From an uncultured Crocinitomix sp. (GTDB lineage Bacteria; Bacteroidota; Bacteroidia; Flavobacteriales_D; Crocinitomicaceae): DNA of 49,120 nucleotides. The position numbers were made by a program, and so were the translations under genes. Shown one piece after another: positions 33,303 to 43,600 of this stretch (position 1 is the first letter of the stretch; each line of letters opens with the position of its first letter). The notes below the pieces were generated by a model. The model was not told the origin of the DNA. It did not search any database and was given only the letters and a program-made list of their open reading frames with translations. The stretch covers positions 1 through 49,120 of the forward strand of contig CAJQHR010000015.1 in NCBI GenBank assembly GCA_905478225.1, read 5' to 3'.

Positions 33303-35693
33303 TTACCGCAGCAATTGAATGGTTCCTTGCCCTTTGAATGATTCGCTCAAAAACGTTTCACCTGAATATTTATAGAAATAGACGCCTGCGTTCGCTGCGG
33401 TTCCGTTTTGCAAATCCCCATTCCAAACATCAGTAATGCTGTTGAATTCTGCCACAACACTCCCCCAACGATTGAGAATTATACATTCAAAAGATTCGAC
33501 TGAATGTGCATAATTTTGGAAAGTGAACCCATCATTTATTCCGTCATTATTTGGTGTAAAGATGTTGACAGATTCAAAAGCGAACGGCTCAAAGACTTCA
33601 ATTAACCTGCACAATGAATCACGGCAACCATTTTTATTAACTACGGTTAAACAAACCTCGTATTGACCGGGATTGTACGTTAGATCAAAAGTTTCAGAAA
33701 GATCATCACTCAATACATTTCCGCCAATTCCGAAATTCCAAATAAAGTTGGTATCGGCCGAGGGATTATTGGGGTTGGCAAAATTCTCAGACGTATTTAC
33801 AAAATTGACATCCAACGGAGAGTTTCCTTCCCAATCTGCCGAAAAACCTTCAGAGGTTAACTCAAAATTCGCAATAGGGTTTAAAGAATCTAATCGAATA
33901 TCTTGACTCAATTGGCAATCATTATCATCTGTCATGGTAATTCGATAGTTACCAGGATTAAGCCCGCCCCATGTTGTATTATCCGTTGTTTCTCCATTGT
34001 CTAAATTCTCCCACAAATAACCAAAATCCCCAACACCACCGGCACCTGAAGCAAAGACAACCCCATTCCCACTCTGATAACCGAACAAACGACAATATGC
34101 AGGAAATGATCCAAACTCACTAAAAAATAAAGAATCTGGATAGATCAACTCAAAGATTTCAGAAACAGAGCAGCCATTTTCATCATTAATGGTGATGTTG
34201 TATTCACCTGCACCAACATTTAATAAAGAGTCTTCCCCAATTCCATTGTCCCCACTTGGATTTGGAGTCCAAAAATAACTGACAACTGTTGGGTCGCCCG
34301 TAGCATTTTCAACATTTTCAACAAATGTAAAACCTGACTCATCTCCATAACATTGCGGATGAGAAATAACTAAGTCAAATGTCATCTGATCAGGGTCGTT
34401 AATAAATACCGAATCAATAATCTCACAAGGAAATTCATCCGAAACGTTAAAATAATACCAATCTTCCGATAACGAATTTGCGGTATTGCTATTATCCTCG
34501 TTAATAACAGTTCCATCTTCATTTGTGATGACGAAAGTAATATCACCAGTTGCATCAGTCACATTAATTGTAACCGAGCCATCTGAAAACCCAAAACAAG
34601 TAGGTGGATTAGAAGTTATTATTCCATCCAATAAACACTCACCGCTTGTTACTAAAATTGTGATACAATTCTCATCAATACAAGGATCTACACCAACTTC
34701 ATAACAAATTGTCCATGTACCAACACCTGCCGCACCTGGATCAAATTCACCCGAAACTGGATCAATACAACCTATGCAATCTGCAGACCAAGTTCCACCA
34801 TCAGGGGTTCCGGTTAAAACCTCGGTTGGATCCGTAATTAAATAAGGCCCCGCAGGATCAACAAAAGCAGCTTCAGCTGCAACCACAGTAACTGAAATCT
34901 CATCTGTAGCCGTACATTCTCCAGAAGTTGCTGTAACCGTATAGATAACCGTCCCAGGATCCTGTTCAAACCCAACGCCATCAATTACGCCATCACTCCA
35001 AGATAAATCAGCCCCGCCAGGATTATCGGCTTCTAAGACAATAAAAGTTCCTTCACAAACGACCACATCATCACCCGCATCTAATTCAGGTCCGTCGCTA
35101 CATGAAACTTGCAAATCATCAATGATCCAGCGTTCGCTCGCCGCCCAAGCTTGAACAGTAATTCTCAGCTGCAATTCAGAACCTCCGTCAATGCAACCGG
35201 TAGAATAATGCATAAATCCTCCGTCAATATCATCAGATTGAATGACTAGAACATCCGCACATGCTCCGGCGCAAAAAGTTGCATCCGCTGGATCAACCCA
35301 TCCTGCGCCATCAATATTATACTCCAAACGCACATAATCCACCGAATTGCATCCTGTGCCGCATGCTTCCATTGTTCCTTCCTCAAACAAATCAAATTCA
35401 ATCTCGATAAAATCACAGTCGCTGATATCAATCACCTCAGATTCGACCGTTGCGGGTCCATTCGTATCCTGCCCCACTAATTGATCGCCCTGTACTTTAA
35501 AAAAGTCACCTTCATCAATACACTCTGGGCAGTCTGTCACCCAGGTAATGCCACCTAGATCATCCGTTCCGGTAGTTGCATCCTCGGCTTCGTCAAACGC
35601 TTCATCAAAAACTAATTGAGAAAAACTCGGAAATGCAGCCCCAAAAATGACGGCAAAAAAGAAAAAGAGTTTAATAAAAGATGATTTCAACAT
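33303..35693 (-). CDS. large secreted T9SS type B protein with PKD-like domains
   Basis: A 796-residue exported protein, Asp/Glu/Gly/Cys-rich as usual for marine surface proteins. Signal peptide residues 1-26 (FGAAFPSFSQ). Residues 27-200 form a beta-sandwich with seven or more Cys and WIIDDLQVSC at its end. Then SprB-like/immunoglobulin-like repeats (TYTVTA-type strands, CFGFSDGSVTINVTDATGDI, CYGDESGFTFV), a PKD-like domain at about 635-710 (FIWNFGIGG, YEVCLTVVNKNGC) and a C-terminal gliding-motility-associated type B sorting domain (VNIFTPNNDGINDGFTF, ILNRWGSVV, AGVYFYKYS). It should be exported by T9SS and stay on the surface, perhaps as an adhesin. A TATCTTTG -7 box precedes it. Confidence 0.85.
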   Translation of the reverse strand: MLKSSFIKLFFFFAVIFGAAFPSFSQLVFDEAFDEAEDATTGTDDLGGITWVTDCPECIDEGDFFKVQGDQLVGQDTNGPATVESEVIDISDCDFIEIEFDLFEEGTMEACGTGCNSVDYVRLEYNIDGAGWVDPADATFCAGACADVLVIQSDDIDGGFMHYSTGCIDGGSELQLRITVQAWAASERWIIDDLQVSCSDGPELDAGDDVVVCEGTFIVLEADNPGGADLSWSDGVIDGVGFEQDPGTVIYTVTATSGECTATDEISVTVVAAEAAFVDPAGPYLITDPTEVLTGTPDGGTWSADCIGCIDPVSGEFDPGAAGVGTWTICYEVGVDPCIDENCITILVTSGECLLDGIITSNPPTCFGFSDGSVTINVTDATGDITFVITNEDGTVINEDNSNTANSLSEDWYYFNVSDEFPCEIIDSVFINDPDQMTFDLVISHPQCYGDESGFTFVENVENATGDPTVVSYFWTPNPSGDNGIGEDSLLNVGAGEYNITINDENGCSVSEIFELIYPDSLFFSEFGSFPAYCRLFGYQSGNGVVFASGAGGVGDFGYLWENLDNGETTDNTTWGGLNPGNYRITMTDDNDCQLSQDIRLDSLNPIANFELTSEGFSADWEGNSPLDVNFVNTSENFANPNNPSADTNFIWNFGIGGNVLSDDLSETFDLTYNPGQYEVCLTVVNKNGCRDSLCRLIEVFEPFAFESVNIFTPNNDGINDGFTFQNYAHSVESFECIILNRWGSVVAEFNSITDVWNGDLQNGTAANAGVYFYKYSGETFLSESFKGQGTIQLLR

Positions 35694-35716
35694 AGTTCAT
35701 GCAATAATGATTCATA

Positions 35717-35724
35717 CAAAGATA
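35717..35724 (-). promoter_or_regulatory. -7 box (TATCTTTG) of the T9SS type B gene
   Basis: On the minus strand a perfect TAnnTTTG ends 24 bases before the ATG at 35693. No TTG at 19 bases upstream. Confidence 0.4.
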
Positions 35725-35798
35725 GTGCAGATGTATGGTATTTAGTAAGGATTTAAGATCAATTTTGCGTTATTTTCGATAAAAGAAGTGAAGCCGTA

Positions 35799-36060
35799 TG
35801 TCTTGAAGCTTTTCGAGACATGGATTATTATGCCTTAGAACATTGTGACTTGCCCATTGAATTAATGATGGAAAACACTGGCCTACATCTCGCGCGTTTA
35901 ATTGTTGAGTTTGTATCAAATTCCAAAGCGAAAATACTCATTGGAATTGGTCTCGGTTATAATACAGGTGGCGGTTTATTTGCAGCAAGGCGCTTGGCGA
36001 TTATCCATATTTTGCGAGCAATTTTTCGCAAAGTGCATTCAGCATCAAAAATTAAGTTTA
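35799..36060 (+). pseudogene. remnant of an NAD(P)H-hydrate epimerase (YjeF N-domain)
   Basis: The frame reads EAFRDMDYYALEHCDLPIEL, MMENTGLHLARLIVEFVS and ILIGIGLGYNTGGGLFAARR, matching the start of NnrE/YjeF proteins, where the pattern is D-AI---GIPS-VLMENAG and GxGNNGGDGL--AR-L. The diagnostic NNGGDG has become YNTGGG, losing the Asp, and after ARRLA the similarity ends. Full epimerases are about 230 residues and the fused epimerase-dehydratase about 500, so less than a third remains. It is interrupted before the convergent acyltransferase gene. The exact borders are uncertain. Confidence 0.6.
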
Positions 36061-36078
36061 ATTGCTTCCTTTCAAGAC

Positions 36079-36912
36079 TTAGTCTGATACTAACTGATTC
36101 TTTTCTTGTGCGGCTTTAGCCATAAACTTTTCAGTCTTCTTTACCACATTTACCGGTAATTTTCTTTTGGATTTTGGAAAAAAGAAGAAATGCTTGATAA
36201 AGGAAGGCTCCTCTATTCCGTTTATATTGTAAAACGAATCGAGATAATTGTTAAATGTAATGCGATCATTCTTCGATTGCGCCAAAGCTTCCTCTGTGAT
36301 ATCAACCAATTCAAAAGTGACCTCCCGTTTTGGAGCAAGGAAAATAAGATTAGCGAAGAAGTAAAAAAATCCTTTTAAAAACACGGGTAAAAATGGAGGC
36401 TGTTCTCCTGTCCATGCTTTTGAAAATGTAGAACCCCAAAGACCCGTGATTCGCACGCCGATAATTCTAATTTTATCATCTTCTAAACTAGATATCACGG
36501 CATGAGTGGCCTGTTTATTTCTGACATGCTCTACCCCAATATCCTGTAATTGACCTGCAGGGAAAATGATTACAGATTTCCCTTCATCTAAGGCTATATT
36601 CACCTTGGAGAAAATGTTTTTAAGCACATTTGGATCACGATTTCCTTTTTTGAAATTAGCTACCGGAATTGCTCCCCAACGCTTTAAAAAGAAGCTAATA
36701 AATGGAATTTTAAAAAAATTCTCATTGACAACGGGTACTATATGTGTGTACTTGTAAAAGAAAACACCTACAAGCTGTGGATCAACGTGTGACTGATGAT
36801 TTGGCAAAACCAATTTACCGCCCTCCTTCTGCAAAAGCTCCATTCCTTTGAACGAAATTCTGTATCTCCTCCTTAGAATAAAACCATAGAAGATCCTATA
36901 AAACTTCATCAT
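36079..36912 (-). CDS. 1-acyl-glycerol-3-phosphate acyltransferase-like protein
   Basis: A 277-residue PlsC-type acyltransferase. Block I is NHQSHVDP with His39 and Asp44; block III, usually FPEG, is FPAGQLQD, a variant found in acyltransferases related to Aas and other acyl-ACP-linked enzymes. The N-terminus is basic (FILRRRYRISFKG) and a hydrophobic stretch at about 180-200 (FFYFFANLIFLA) could sit in the membrane. It lies 23 bases downstream of the acyl-CoA ligase gene, same strand, so the two probably work in sequence: activate a fatty acid, then attach it to a glycerolipid or another acceptor. The acceptor is not predictable. Confidence 0.8.
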   Translation of the reverse strand: MMKFYRIFYGFILRRRYRISFKGMELLQKEGGKLVLPNHQSHVDPQLVGVFFYKYTHIVPVVNENFFKIPFISFFLKRWGAIPVANFKKGNRDPNVLKNIFSKVNIALDEGKSVIIFPAGQLQDIGVEHVRNKQATHAVISSLEDDKIRIIGVRITGLWGSTFSKAWTGEQPPFLPVFLKGFFYFFANLIFLAPKREVTFELVDITEEALAQSKNDRITFNNYLDSFYNINGIEEPSFIKHFFFFPKSKRKLPVNVVKKTEKFMAKAAQEKNQLVSD

Positions 36913-36935
36913 AACATTCGCTGTTTTATAGTCTT

Positions 36936-38735
36936 TTATTTATCTACTGAACTCTCCACCTCATGATTGAAAATTTCGGCAATAATACCTTTGTATTTTT
37001 CTGCCAGCACTCTTCTTTTAAGCTTGAGTGTAGGCGATAAATCTCCATTTTCAGGTGTCCATTCATCAGCAACCAGTCTAAATCGCTTTAATTGCTCGTC
37101 TTTCGATACTTTTGGATTGATTTCTTTAACAACAGCATTATAGAGCGCCTTGACCTCCTCATTCGCCAACATAGCTTTCTTGTCTGATCGGTCAATGCCT
37201 TTTTCTTTGCACCACGTATCCAAAGCCTCAAAATTTGGTGAAATAATCGCCGAAGCAAATTTTTCACCCTCCCCAATCGCCATAAGTTGGTCAATGTAAA
37301 CGGATTCTTTGAACGCATTTTCAACGACTTGCGGTGAAACATATTTTCCGTTGGATAATTTAAAAATTTCTTTCTTTCTGTCAGTAATTCGTAAAAATTT
37401 GCCTTGATCTAACACTCCGATATCTCCTGTATGAAACCAACCTTCCGAATCAATAGCCGCCTTGGTCGCTTCCTCGTTGTCGTAATATCCGATCATTACA
37501 TTGTGACCTTTACACAAGATTTCTCCGTCAGGTGCAATTTTAATATCCACCCCTTCTATTCCCGCGCCAACTGAACCTAGCTGAACTAAGGGAGAAGTCG
37601 CTCTATTAATCGTTATGATTGGAGACGTTTCGGTCAAGCCATACATATTGAGCAATCTTATTTTCGCTGACCAGAATACTTTCTCTAGGCGAGGTTGCAA
37701 AGCTGCACCACCTACTCCAATTGAGATAACGTTGCCGCCCATGGCTTCTCTCCACTTGCTAAAAATGATTTTATTGGCAATTGCCAACTTCATTTCATAC
37801 CAGGCGCCATTCTTTTTATCTATTTCGTATTCAAGCCCCAAATCCAAGGCCCAGAAAAACAATTTCTTTTTAACACCAGTTAGTTTTTCACCTTTGCTAA
37901 TAATTTTGTCGTACACTTTTTCAAGAATCCGCGGAACCGCCCCGAATCCATGCGGCTTAACATCTTTTAAATCATCCGCTATGGTTCCTAAATTCTGGGC
38001 ATAATAAATACTACAGCCTGAATATTGTGTTTGATAATTTCCCATTCGTTCACCAACATGACAAATTGGGAGGATGCCTAAATACCTGTGGTTTGATTGT
38101 AATTTAAATACACCCGCAGCTACCTTTGCATTGTTTACTAAATTTTTATGCGACAACATCACCCCTTTCGGAGTTCCCGTTGTTCCTGAGGTATAAATTA
38201 ACGTTACCCAATCTTCTTCTGTAATTCCTTTTTTAATTTCTTCTACTTCGGCAGCATGTTTGTTCGCATTTGCTTCGCCTAATTCAAGTACTTCTTTCCA
38301 ACTCGAAACACCCTCAACTTCATCAAATGCATAAATCTTTTCAAGGGTTGAAATTTCAGCAACAAGTGGTAAAATTTTATTGGCAATTGCCTGATCAGAA
38401 ATGAATACACATTTCACCTTTGAATGGGTTAAAATGTCACGATATCCGTCTGCACTTAGCGTGGTAAAAATTGGAACATGTACAATTCCTAATTGCGCCA
38501 TTCCCATATCCACGAAATTCCATTCTGGCCGATTATTGGTGATTGTGGCGATTTTATCATCTGAATTATAACCTAACTCCTTTAATCCGTAACTTATATT
38601 GTTCGAATTTTTGATATACTCATGGGAGCTGTATTTCACCCATTGTTTATTGACTTTGCCCGCTAAGGCATCATCTTTATCAAGGAATTTTTCTTTATAA
38701 CGTTGAAGAAAATCAAATGTTCTTTTTACTTCCAT
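36936..38735 (-). CDS. long-chain acyl-CoA synthetase (AMP-forming)
   Basis: A 599-residue adenylate-forming ligase of the FadD15/ACSL type. The ATP loop is YTSGTTGTPKGVMLSH at residues 181-196; the later motifs MYGLTETSP, GWFHTGDIG, DRKKEIFKLSNGKYVSP are complete. The length and the FKLSNGKYVSPQ motif are those of long-chain acyl-CoA ligases. It converts fatty acids with ATP and CoA to acyl-CoA. It is transcribed with the acyltransferase gene downstream. A TACATTTG -7 box (38765-38758) precedes the start by about 22 bases. The PKS and PPTase lie upstream on the same strand, so its substrate might be the PKS product; this is inference. Confidence 0.9.
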   Translation of the reverse strand: MEVKRTFDFLQRYKEKFLDKDDALAGKVNKQWVKYSSHEYIKNSNNISYGLKELGYNSDDKIATITNNRPEWNFVDMGMAQLGIVHVPIFTTLSADGYRDILTHSKVKCVFISDQAIANKILPLVAEISTLEKIYAFDEVEGVSSWKEVLELGEANANKHAAEVEEIKKGITEEDWVTLIYTSGTTGTPKGVMLSHKNLVNNAKVAAGVFKLQSNHRYLGILPICHVGERMGNYQTQYSGCSIYYAQNLGTIADDLKDVKPHGFGAVPRILEKVYDKIISKGEKLTGVKKKLFFWALDLGLEYEIDKKNGAWYEMKLAIANKIIFSKWREAMGGNVISIGVGGAALQPRLEKVFWSAKIRLLNMYGLTETSPIITINRATSPLVQLGSVGAGIEGVDIKIAPDGEILCKGHNVMIGYYDNEEATKAAIDSEGWFHTGDIGVLDQGKFLRITDRKKEIFKLSNGKYVSPQVVENAFKESVYIDQLMAIGEGEKFASAIISPNFEALDTWCKEKGIDRSDKKAMLANEEVKALYNAVVKEINPKVSKDEQLKRFRLVADEWTPENGDLSPTLKLKRRVLAEKYKGIIAEIFNHEVESSVDK

Positions 38736-38757
38736 AGCGATTGGCTTTCAGTTCACC

Positions 38758-38765
38758 CAAATGTA
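38758..38765 (-). promoter_or_regulatory. -7 box (TACATTTG) of the ligase-acyltransferase unit
   Basis: A TAnnTTTG match on the minus strand, 22 bases before the ATG at 38735; a -33 TTG at the usual distance is not found. Confidence 0.4.
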
Positions 38766-38886
38766 ACCATTAATTTACTAATCAGTTCATTCTAGTTTAA
38801 CGATTTATTTAGCTTAAATTAGATTTTTTCAAGTCACCTCCATAATTAATAAATTTTATGCAAAGCGCTGCAAGAGTGCTTTTAAA

Positions 38887-39817
38887 ATGATCAAAGAACT
38901 AGGCATATTCCTCATATTGATTTTTTCCACACAATTTATTTCGTGTAGTAAATATGCTTTTGTTAAAAACGAGACTAGCTCTTCCTCATTTACCTGTCAG
39001 GATCACGAGCGATCTTAACTTCTTCATCTACCCCCCAATTACTCCCCTCAAAAAAAGTATCCAATTGTTTTTGTTTTGCACGGAATTACAAGCAGAGCAA
39101 AAGCTATAGCGGGTTTTTCTGGATTTAATGAACAAGCAGATCAAAAAGATTTTATAGTTTGTTATCCGCAAGGATACAAAAGGTCATGGGCGATTCAAAT
39201 TCCAGTTGGTGGTGCAAACAGAAAAGGTGTTGATGACGTTATTTTTTTTAATCAACTCATAGATACGCTGACAACAGATTATTCAATAGATACTATTAAA
39301 ATCTTTGCCTGCGGGATTTCTAACGGTGGATTTATGACTGCACTATTGGCGAGCAAATTACCCCATAAATTTTCTGCCATAGCCTTGGTTTGTTCAAATT
39401 TATTCAATCCGATAGATGAGTATAACTGAAGTGGAAAGACCCTTCCACTATTATTAATTGGCGCGACAGACGATCCACTTTTACAATTTGAAGGCGGAAA
39501 AGTGAAAGCAAATAGGAAGTTTTCAACCGCTGGTTTTGAAGCGGCGACTGAATATTGGGTTGAAAAGAATAATTGTAGCTATCCGAAAGATTCTCTCATA
39601 ATCGAGAATGATCCGAAGGATAAAACAACCGTGATAAAATATTATTCAAATTCGGAGACGTCTGATAACAGAGTGGTTTTGTATAAAGTCAAGGGAGGTG
39701 GACATGGTTGGGCAGGAAGAAAAAAAGGATTTTAAATCAATTTTTTTAGGGAAAATATCTCAAGAAATTAATACTGCCGAAGTTATTTCAGATTTCTTTT
39801 TAGGGAAAGAGAAATGA
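38887..39817 (+). pseudogene. PHB-depolymerase-like (LpqC-type) lipoprotein esterase, two stops and a frameshift
   Basis: One frame runs from ATG 38887 through a lipoprotein signal (FLILIFSTQFISCS) to TAA at 39016-39018, where relatives read RSYLLHLPPNY and the Tyr codon has become a stop. It then runs on in the same frame (LHLPPNYSPQKKYPIVFVLHG, GISNGGFM with the nucleophile Ser) to TGA at 39427-39429, and again on, same frame, through IGATDDPLLQFEGGKV and GGGHGWAGRKKG. An A7 run at 39720-39726 then shifts the frame; one base fewer gives the expected ending SQEINTAEVISDFFLGKEK and TGA 39815-39817. The active-site elbow is intact but translation must fail. Three separate lesions argue for real decay. 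Confidence 0.85.
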
Positions 39818-39887
39818 GGTGTTTATAATTTGCTCCTTTCATTGGCCTTCATTCATTTTTGTCTTTATACAAAAAATCACTTATTCG

Positions 39888-40640
39888 CTAAAGTACTGTC
39901 CTTAATGAAATATTTGCCTTCTCATTTTTAATCGTCAAGGTCCCTACATATTCTCCATCCTCGAGTTCAAAATCTTTAAAAATCCAATCCTCTGTATCTA
40001 CTTCTCCTCTAATTGACTCTAATTTGTACACACCATTCTGTACCGAAAAATCTAAATCTTCAGGTGGAATTCTCATTCCGACACCTATTGCTTTTAGATA
40101 GGCCTCCTTAATGGTCCAAAATTTAAAAAAACGATTTAAGCGTTGCTCAGGCACTTTATTAATATAACCTTGCTCGTAAGCGTTATAGTTCTTTTTGATC
40201 AATTCATCCAAATCAGACATAGCTCTAAGGCGCTCTATATCAATACCTAGCTCTTCATCCATTGAAAAAGCATAAACTACCCTTCTACCTGAATTAGACA
40301 TGTTAAAACGCAAATTTGGATTATCTATAGAAAAAGGCTTGCCTTTGCTCATTCTGCCTACTGCAACTTTATCAGTATTGATTCCTAAATAATAAGCCAG
40401 CAATAAGCGCAAACCGCCCTGACTAATGATATAGCTTTCTTGAACTTGTTTGAGTTTGAAAAATGCGATTCGTTCACGACCACTTTCGCCTAAAGCATTC
40501 AAACAGGAAGCTCTCATTGTTTCATCCGCATCTAGAGAAACACTCCAAATTTGGATATCACCTCTTTTTAAAGAAGAAATCCCATCTCGACCTTTGATGA
40601 TATCATCAGACGAAATGGGATTATTTATCTTAATTTCCAT
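39888..40640 (-). CDS. Sfp-type 4'-phosphopantetheinyl transferase
   Basis: A 250-residue enzyme that moves phosphopantetheine from CoA onto the conserved Ser of carrier proteins. The Sfp motifs are visible: GIDIERLR in the middle (metal-binding Asp and Glu), KFWTIKEAYLKAIGVGM at about 170-186 (the W-x-x-KEAxxK signature), and an N-terminal GKPFSIDN that matches the KPxF-type substrate motif. The length fits the Sfp group rather than the 120-residue AcpS group, so it should accept PKS/NRPS-type carrier domains. It starts 48 bases after the megasynthase stop, without an obvious promoter, and so is probably made from the same mRNA to activate that ACP. Confidence 0.9.
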   Translation of the reverse strand: MEIKINNPISSDDIIKGRDGISSLKRGDIQIWSVSLDADETMRASCLNALGESGRERIAFFKLKQVQESYIISQGGLRLLLAYYLGINTDKVAVGRMSKGKPFSIDNPNLRFNMSNSGRRVVYAFSMDEELGIDIERLRAMSDLDELIKKNYNAYEQGYINKVPEQRLNRFFKFWTIKEAYLKAIGVGMRIPPEDLDFSVQNGVYKLESIRGEVDTEDWIFKDFELEDGEYVGTLTIKNEKANISLRTVL

Positions 40641-40688
40641 ATTGGTTATGCAAACACTAAAATTACTTTAGCGTTCTCACAGCAAAAA

Positions 40689-43600
40689 TTAATCTAGAAC
40701 TGCTTCTTTCAATTCTTCAGTTACAATCTCCAATAAATCTTCCTTATTATCTCTACAGAATAAGTGTCCACCAGGAACAACCTTGAACTTAAATTCAGAG
40801 TTGGTATGTTGATCCCATCCTTGAACCTGATCAACGGTAAATACATTATCATCTGCTCCTGCGAATGCCGTTAGTGGGCAATTCAACGGTTCATCTTCAA
40901 TATATTTATATTTCTTACCTAATAAGATATCAGCTCTAAGTGCAGGAAGCATTTCATTGAACACCGCATCATTGTCGATTACCGCATCTGGAATCTCTAA
41001 CGAACGTAGGTGACCTTTGATATTCGGAATATTCTTTTCCTTGTACACTTCATCATCAGCAATTGCTTCTAAGAATTTAAACGGACTCACTAAATGCGGA
41101 GCTCTCCATCCACCAACCATAAATTTGGTTGGTTGAACGTCTAATTCTCTATTCAAATGTCTGGTTAATTCTAAAGCAACACCTGCTCCTGAACTGTGAC
41201 TGTAGAATGCACATGGAGTAGTTAATAATGGCTCCATAACCTCTGCCATTTTAGCCACTAAGTCTGCAACATCATCATACGCTCTTTCATCACCTCTTTC
41301 CTCTCTACCTGGGAATTGGATTGCACATACCTCAATATCGTCTGGCAAAAACTCGTGCCAAGTTGAGAAGATAGATGCTCCACCCGCGAAGTAAGGAAGA
41401 CAGAATAATCTTAATCTAGGGCTATCTACTTTCTTATAACGAATGACCCATTTATCTAATTCAGATTTAGCTTCACCTTCCATTAATCCAGCTCCGCCTG
41501 CACCGTTCAACTCATCAAGAATCTGCTCGGTCATCTCTTCCATAGTTGGTCCTCTCATGATTTTCATCATTGAGTAATCAATACTTACGTTAGATTGCAC
41601 CCAGTTTCTAATTTGATTCGCCATCAAGGAATCCAGTCCATATTTCGTTACAGGCTCAGCCGTATCCACTTTTTCAGATGTTGTACCCAATACTCTCGCA
41701 AAGGTGTCTTTCAACTGATCTAAGAAGATTTCAGTTTGTTCCTCCGGTTTAGATTCCAGTAATGTTGCTTTTAAAGCGCCATCTCCAGTTCCTGCTCCAG
41801 ACCCTGCGTTTAAGTCTCCTTCAGTCACTAAGTGAGCAAAACGACTTGACTTAGCAGTATGCGGATAGAATCCACCAATTGTTTCCCAATCAGAATCTGT
41901 TCCAACTCTTTGAATTGGATTATTTAATAACATTTGTTCTAAGATCCAACATGCTTGATGGATAGAGAACGTTTTCCATCCTTGTTTATAAAGAAGATCT
42001 ATAACAACTCCATTTTCTTCGACATTTCTTGCTACGAATCCAACATCTCCAATTACACCCCAATTCACAGTTGTTGCCGGTAAGCCTTGAGCCCTCCTCC
42101 AATGAGAGAAGTTGTCTAGGAAACTATTTGCACCAACATAACTTACTTGACCTGGATTACCGTATATGGCAGAGATAGATGAATAAGATAAGAAATGATC
42201 TAAATCCATATCCTTCGTTGCCTCATGCAGCATCCAACAACCAACGGCCTTTGGATTAAACACTTTCATGTACTTATCATAATCAATTTCTGGAATAGAA
42301 ACATCATCTAAAACCATGGCTGCGTGCTGAATTCCTTTAATCGGAGGCATTGTATCTGCCACTTCTTTAAAGATTCTGTCAACGTCTGCTTGGTCGTTTA
42401 CACTTCCTTTAGCAATCATAACGTTCACGTCGTCATCTTCCATGCTCTTAACAATAGCTCTTTCAAAGTCAGTTTTAACACCACTTCTACTCATTAGAAC
42501 TAAGTTTCTCGCCCCTTTAGTTGTCATCCACTGAGCTACCGATAATCCAAATCCTGAAGCTCCACCAGTTAATAGGTAAGTTCCGTCTGCTTTGAATTTA
42601 ATCTCAGTTGCTGGAGCGATATCTACTTCGCCTTCCATTGCTACTATTACTTTACCAATGTGTCTTGCTCCACCCATGAATTGGAATGCATCCGCTAGTT
42701 TACCTATCGGGAATGTCGTTACTGGGTGGGGCTTGAATTTATTTTCAACGAAGTAATCAATTGATTCTTGGAATAATTTACCTCCGAAACCTTTCTTTTG
42801 CTCAAACAATCTGTCAACATCCACACCGAAGTAGGTTAAGTTGTTTCCAAATGGTTGAAGCCCTAATTTAGAGTTTCGATAAATATCTGTTTTACCAATT
42901 TCAATAAATCGACCATATGCGGCTAAACATCTCACCGATTTAAAAATAGCTTCTCCCGAAAGTGAATTCAACACTACGTCTACACCTCTCCCATTGGTTT
43001 TCTCCATGATTTCATCAGCAAAATCTAATGTTCTGGAGTTCATGATGTTTTCAGGTTTAACACCTAAACTGATAATGTGATCTCTTTTGACTTGTGTACT
43101 TACAGTTGCGTATATCTCAGCTCCTACCGCATTTGCGATATTTATTGCAGCGATTCCTACACCACCTGCTGCTGCATGAATCAATACCGTTTCACCAGCC
43201 TCTAGTCTACAGTGATGGATTAAAGAGAAGTAAGCTGTGGTATATACTACCGGTAAACTTGCTGCTTCATGCCAGTTAATGTTCGCTGGTTTCTTCACAC
43301 AGTGAACCCCATAAGCATAAGCAAAGCCACCTAAACAAGAAGGTGCAGTTGCCATCACTTCGTCACCAACTTTAACGTTAGTCACATCAGCTCCTACTTT
43401 AGTAATTATACCAGCACATTCTAGTCCGAATGTTTTACCGAATAATCCACCGTTTACAGCTTCATCAGATAAAAGACCCATTGCAATCATGATATCTCTA
43501 AAGTTTAGAGCAGATGCTTTAATTTGAATCTCAACTTGATTAGCTTCTGGTGTTCTTCTTTCGCTTTCTCTTAATACAACATTATCTAGTACTCCGAATT

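Noticed and set aside
37615-38004. 129-codon plus-strand frame inside the acyl-CoA ligase
   Set aside because: Shadow of a strongly conserved enzyme; no homology or promoter sign.
39016-39429. Stop-codon recoding (readthrough) in the esterase gene
   Set aside because: The two stops are of different kinds (TAA and TGA) and a third lesion, a homopolymer frameshift, is also present; decay is the better explanation.
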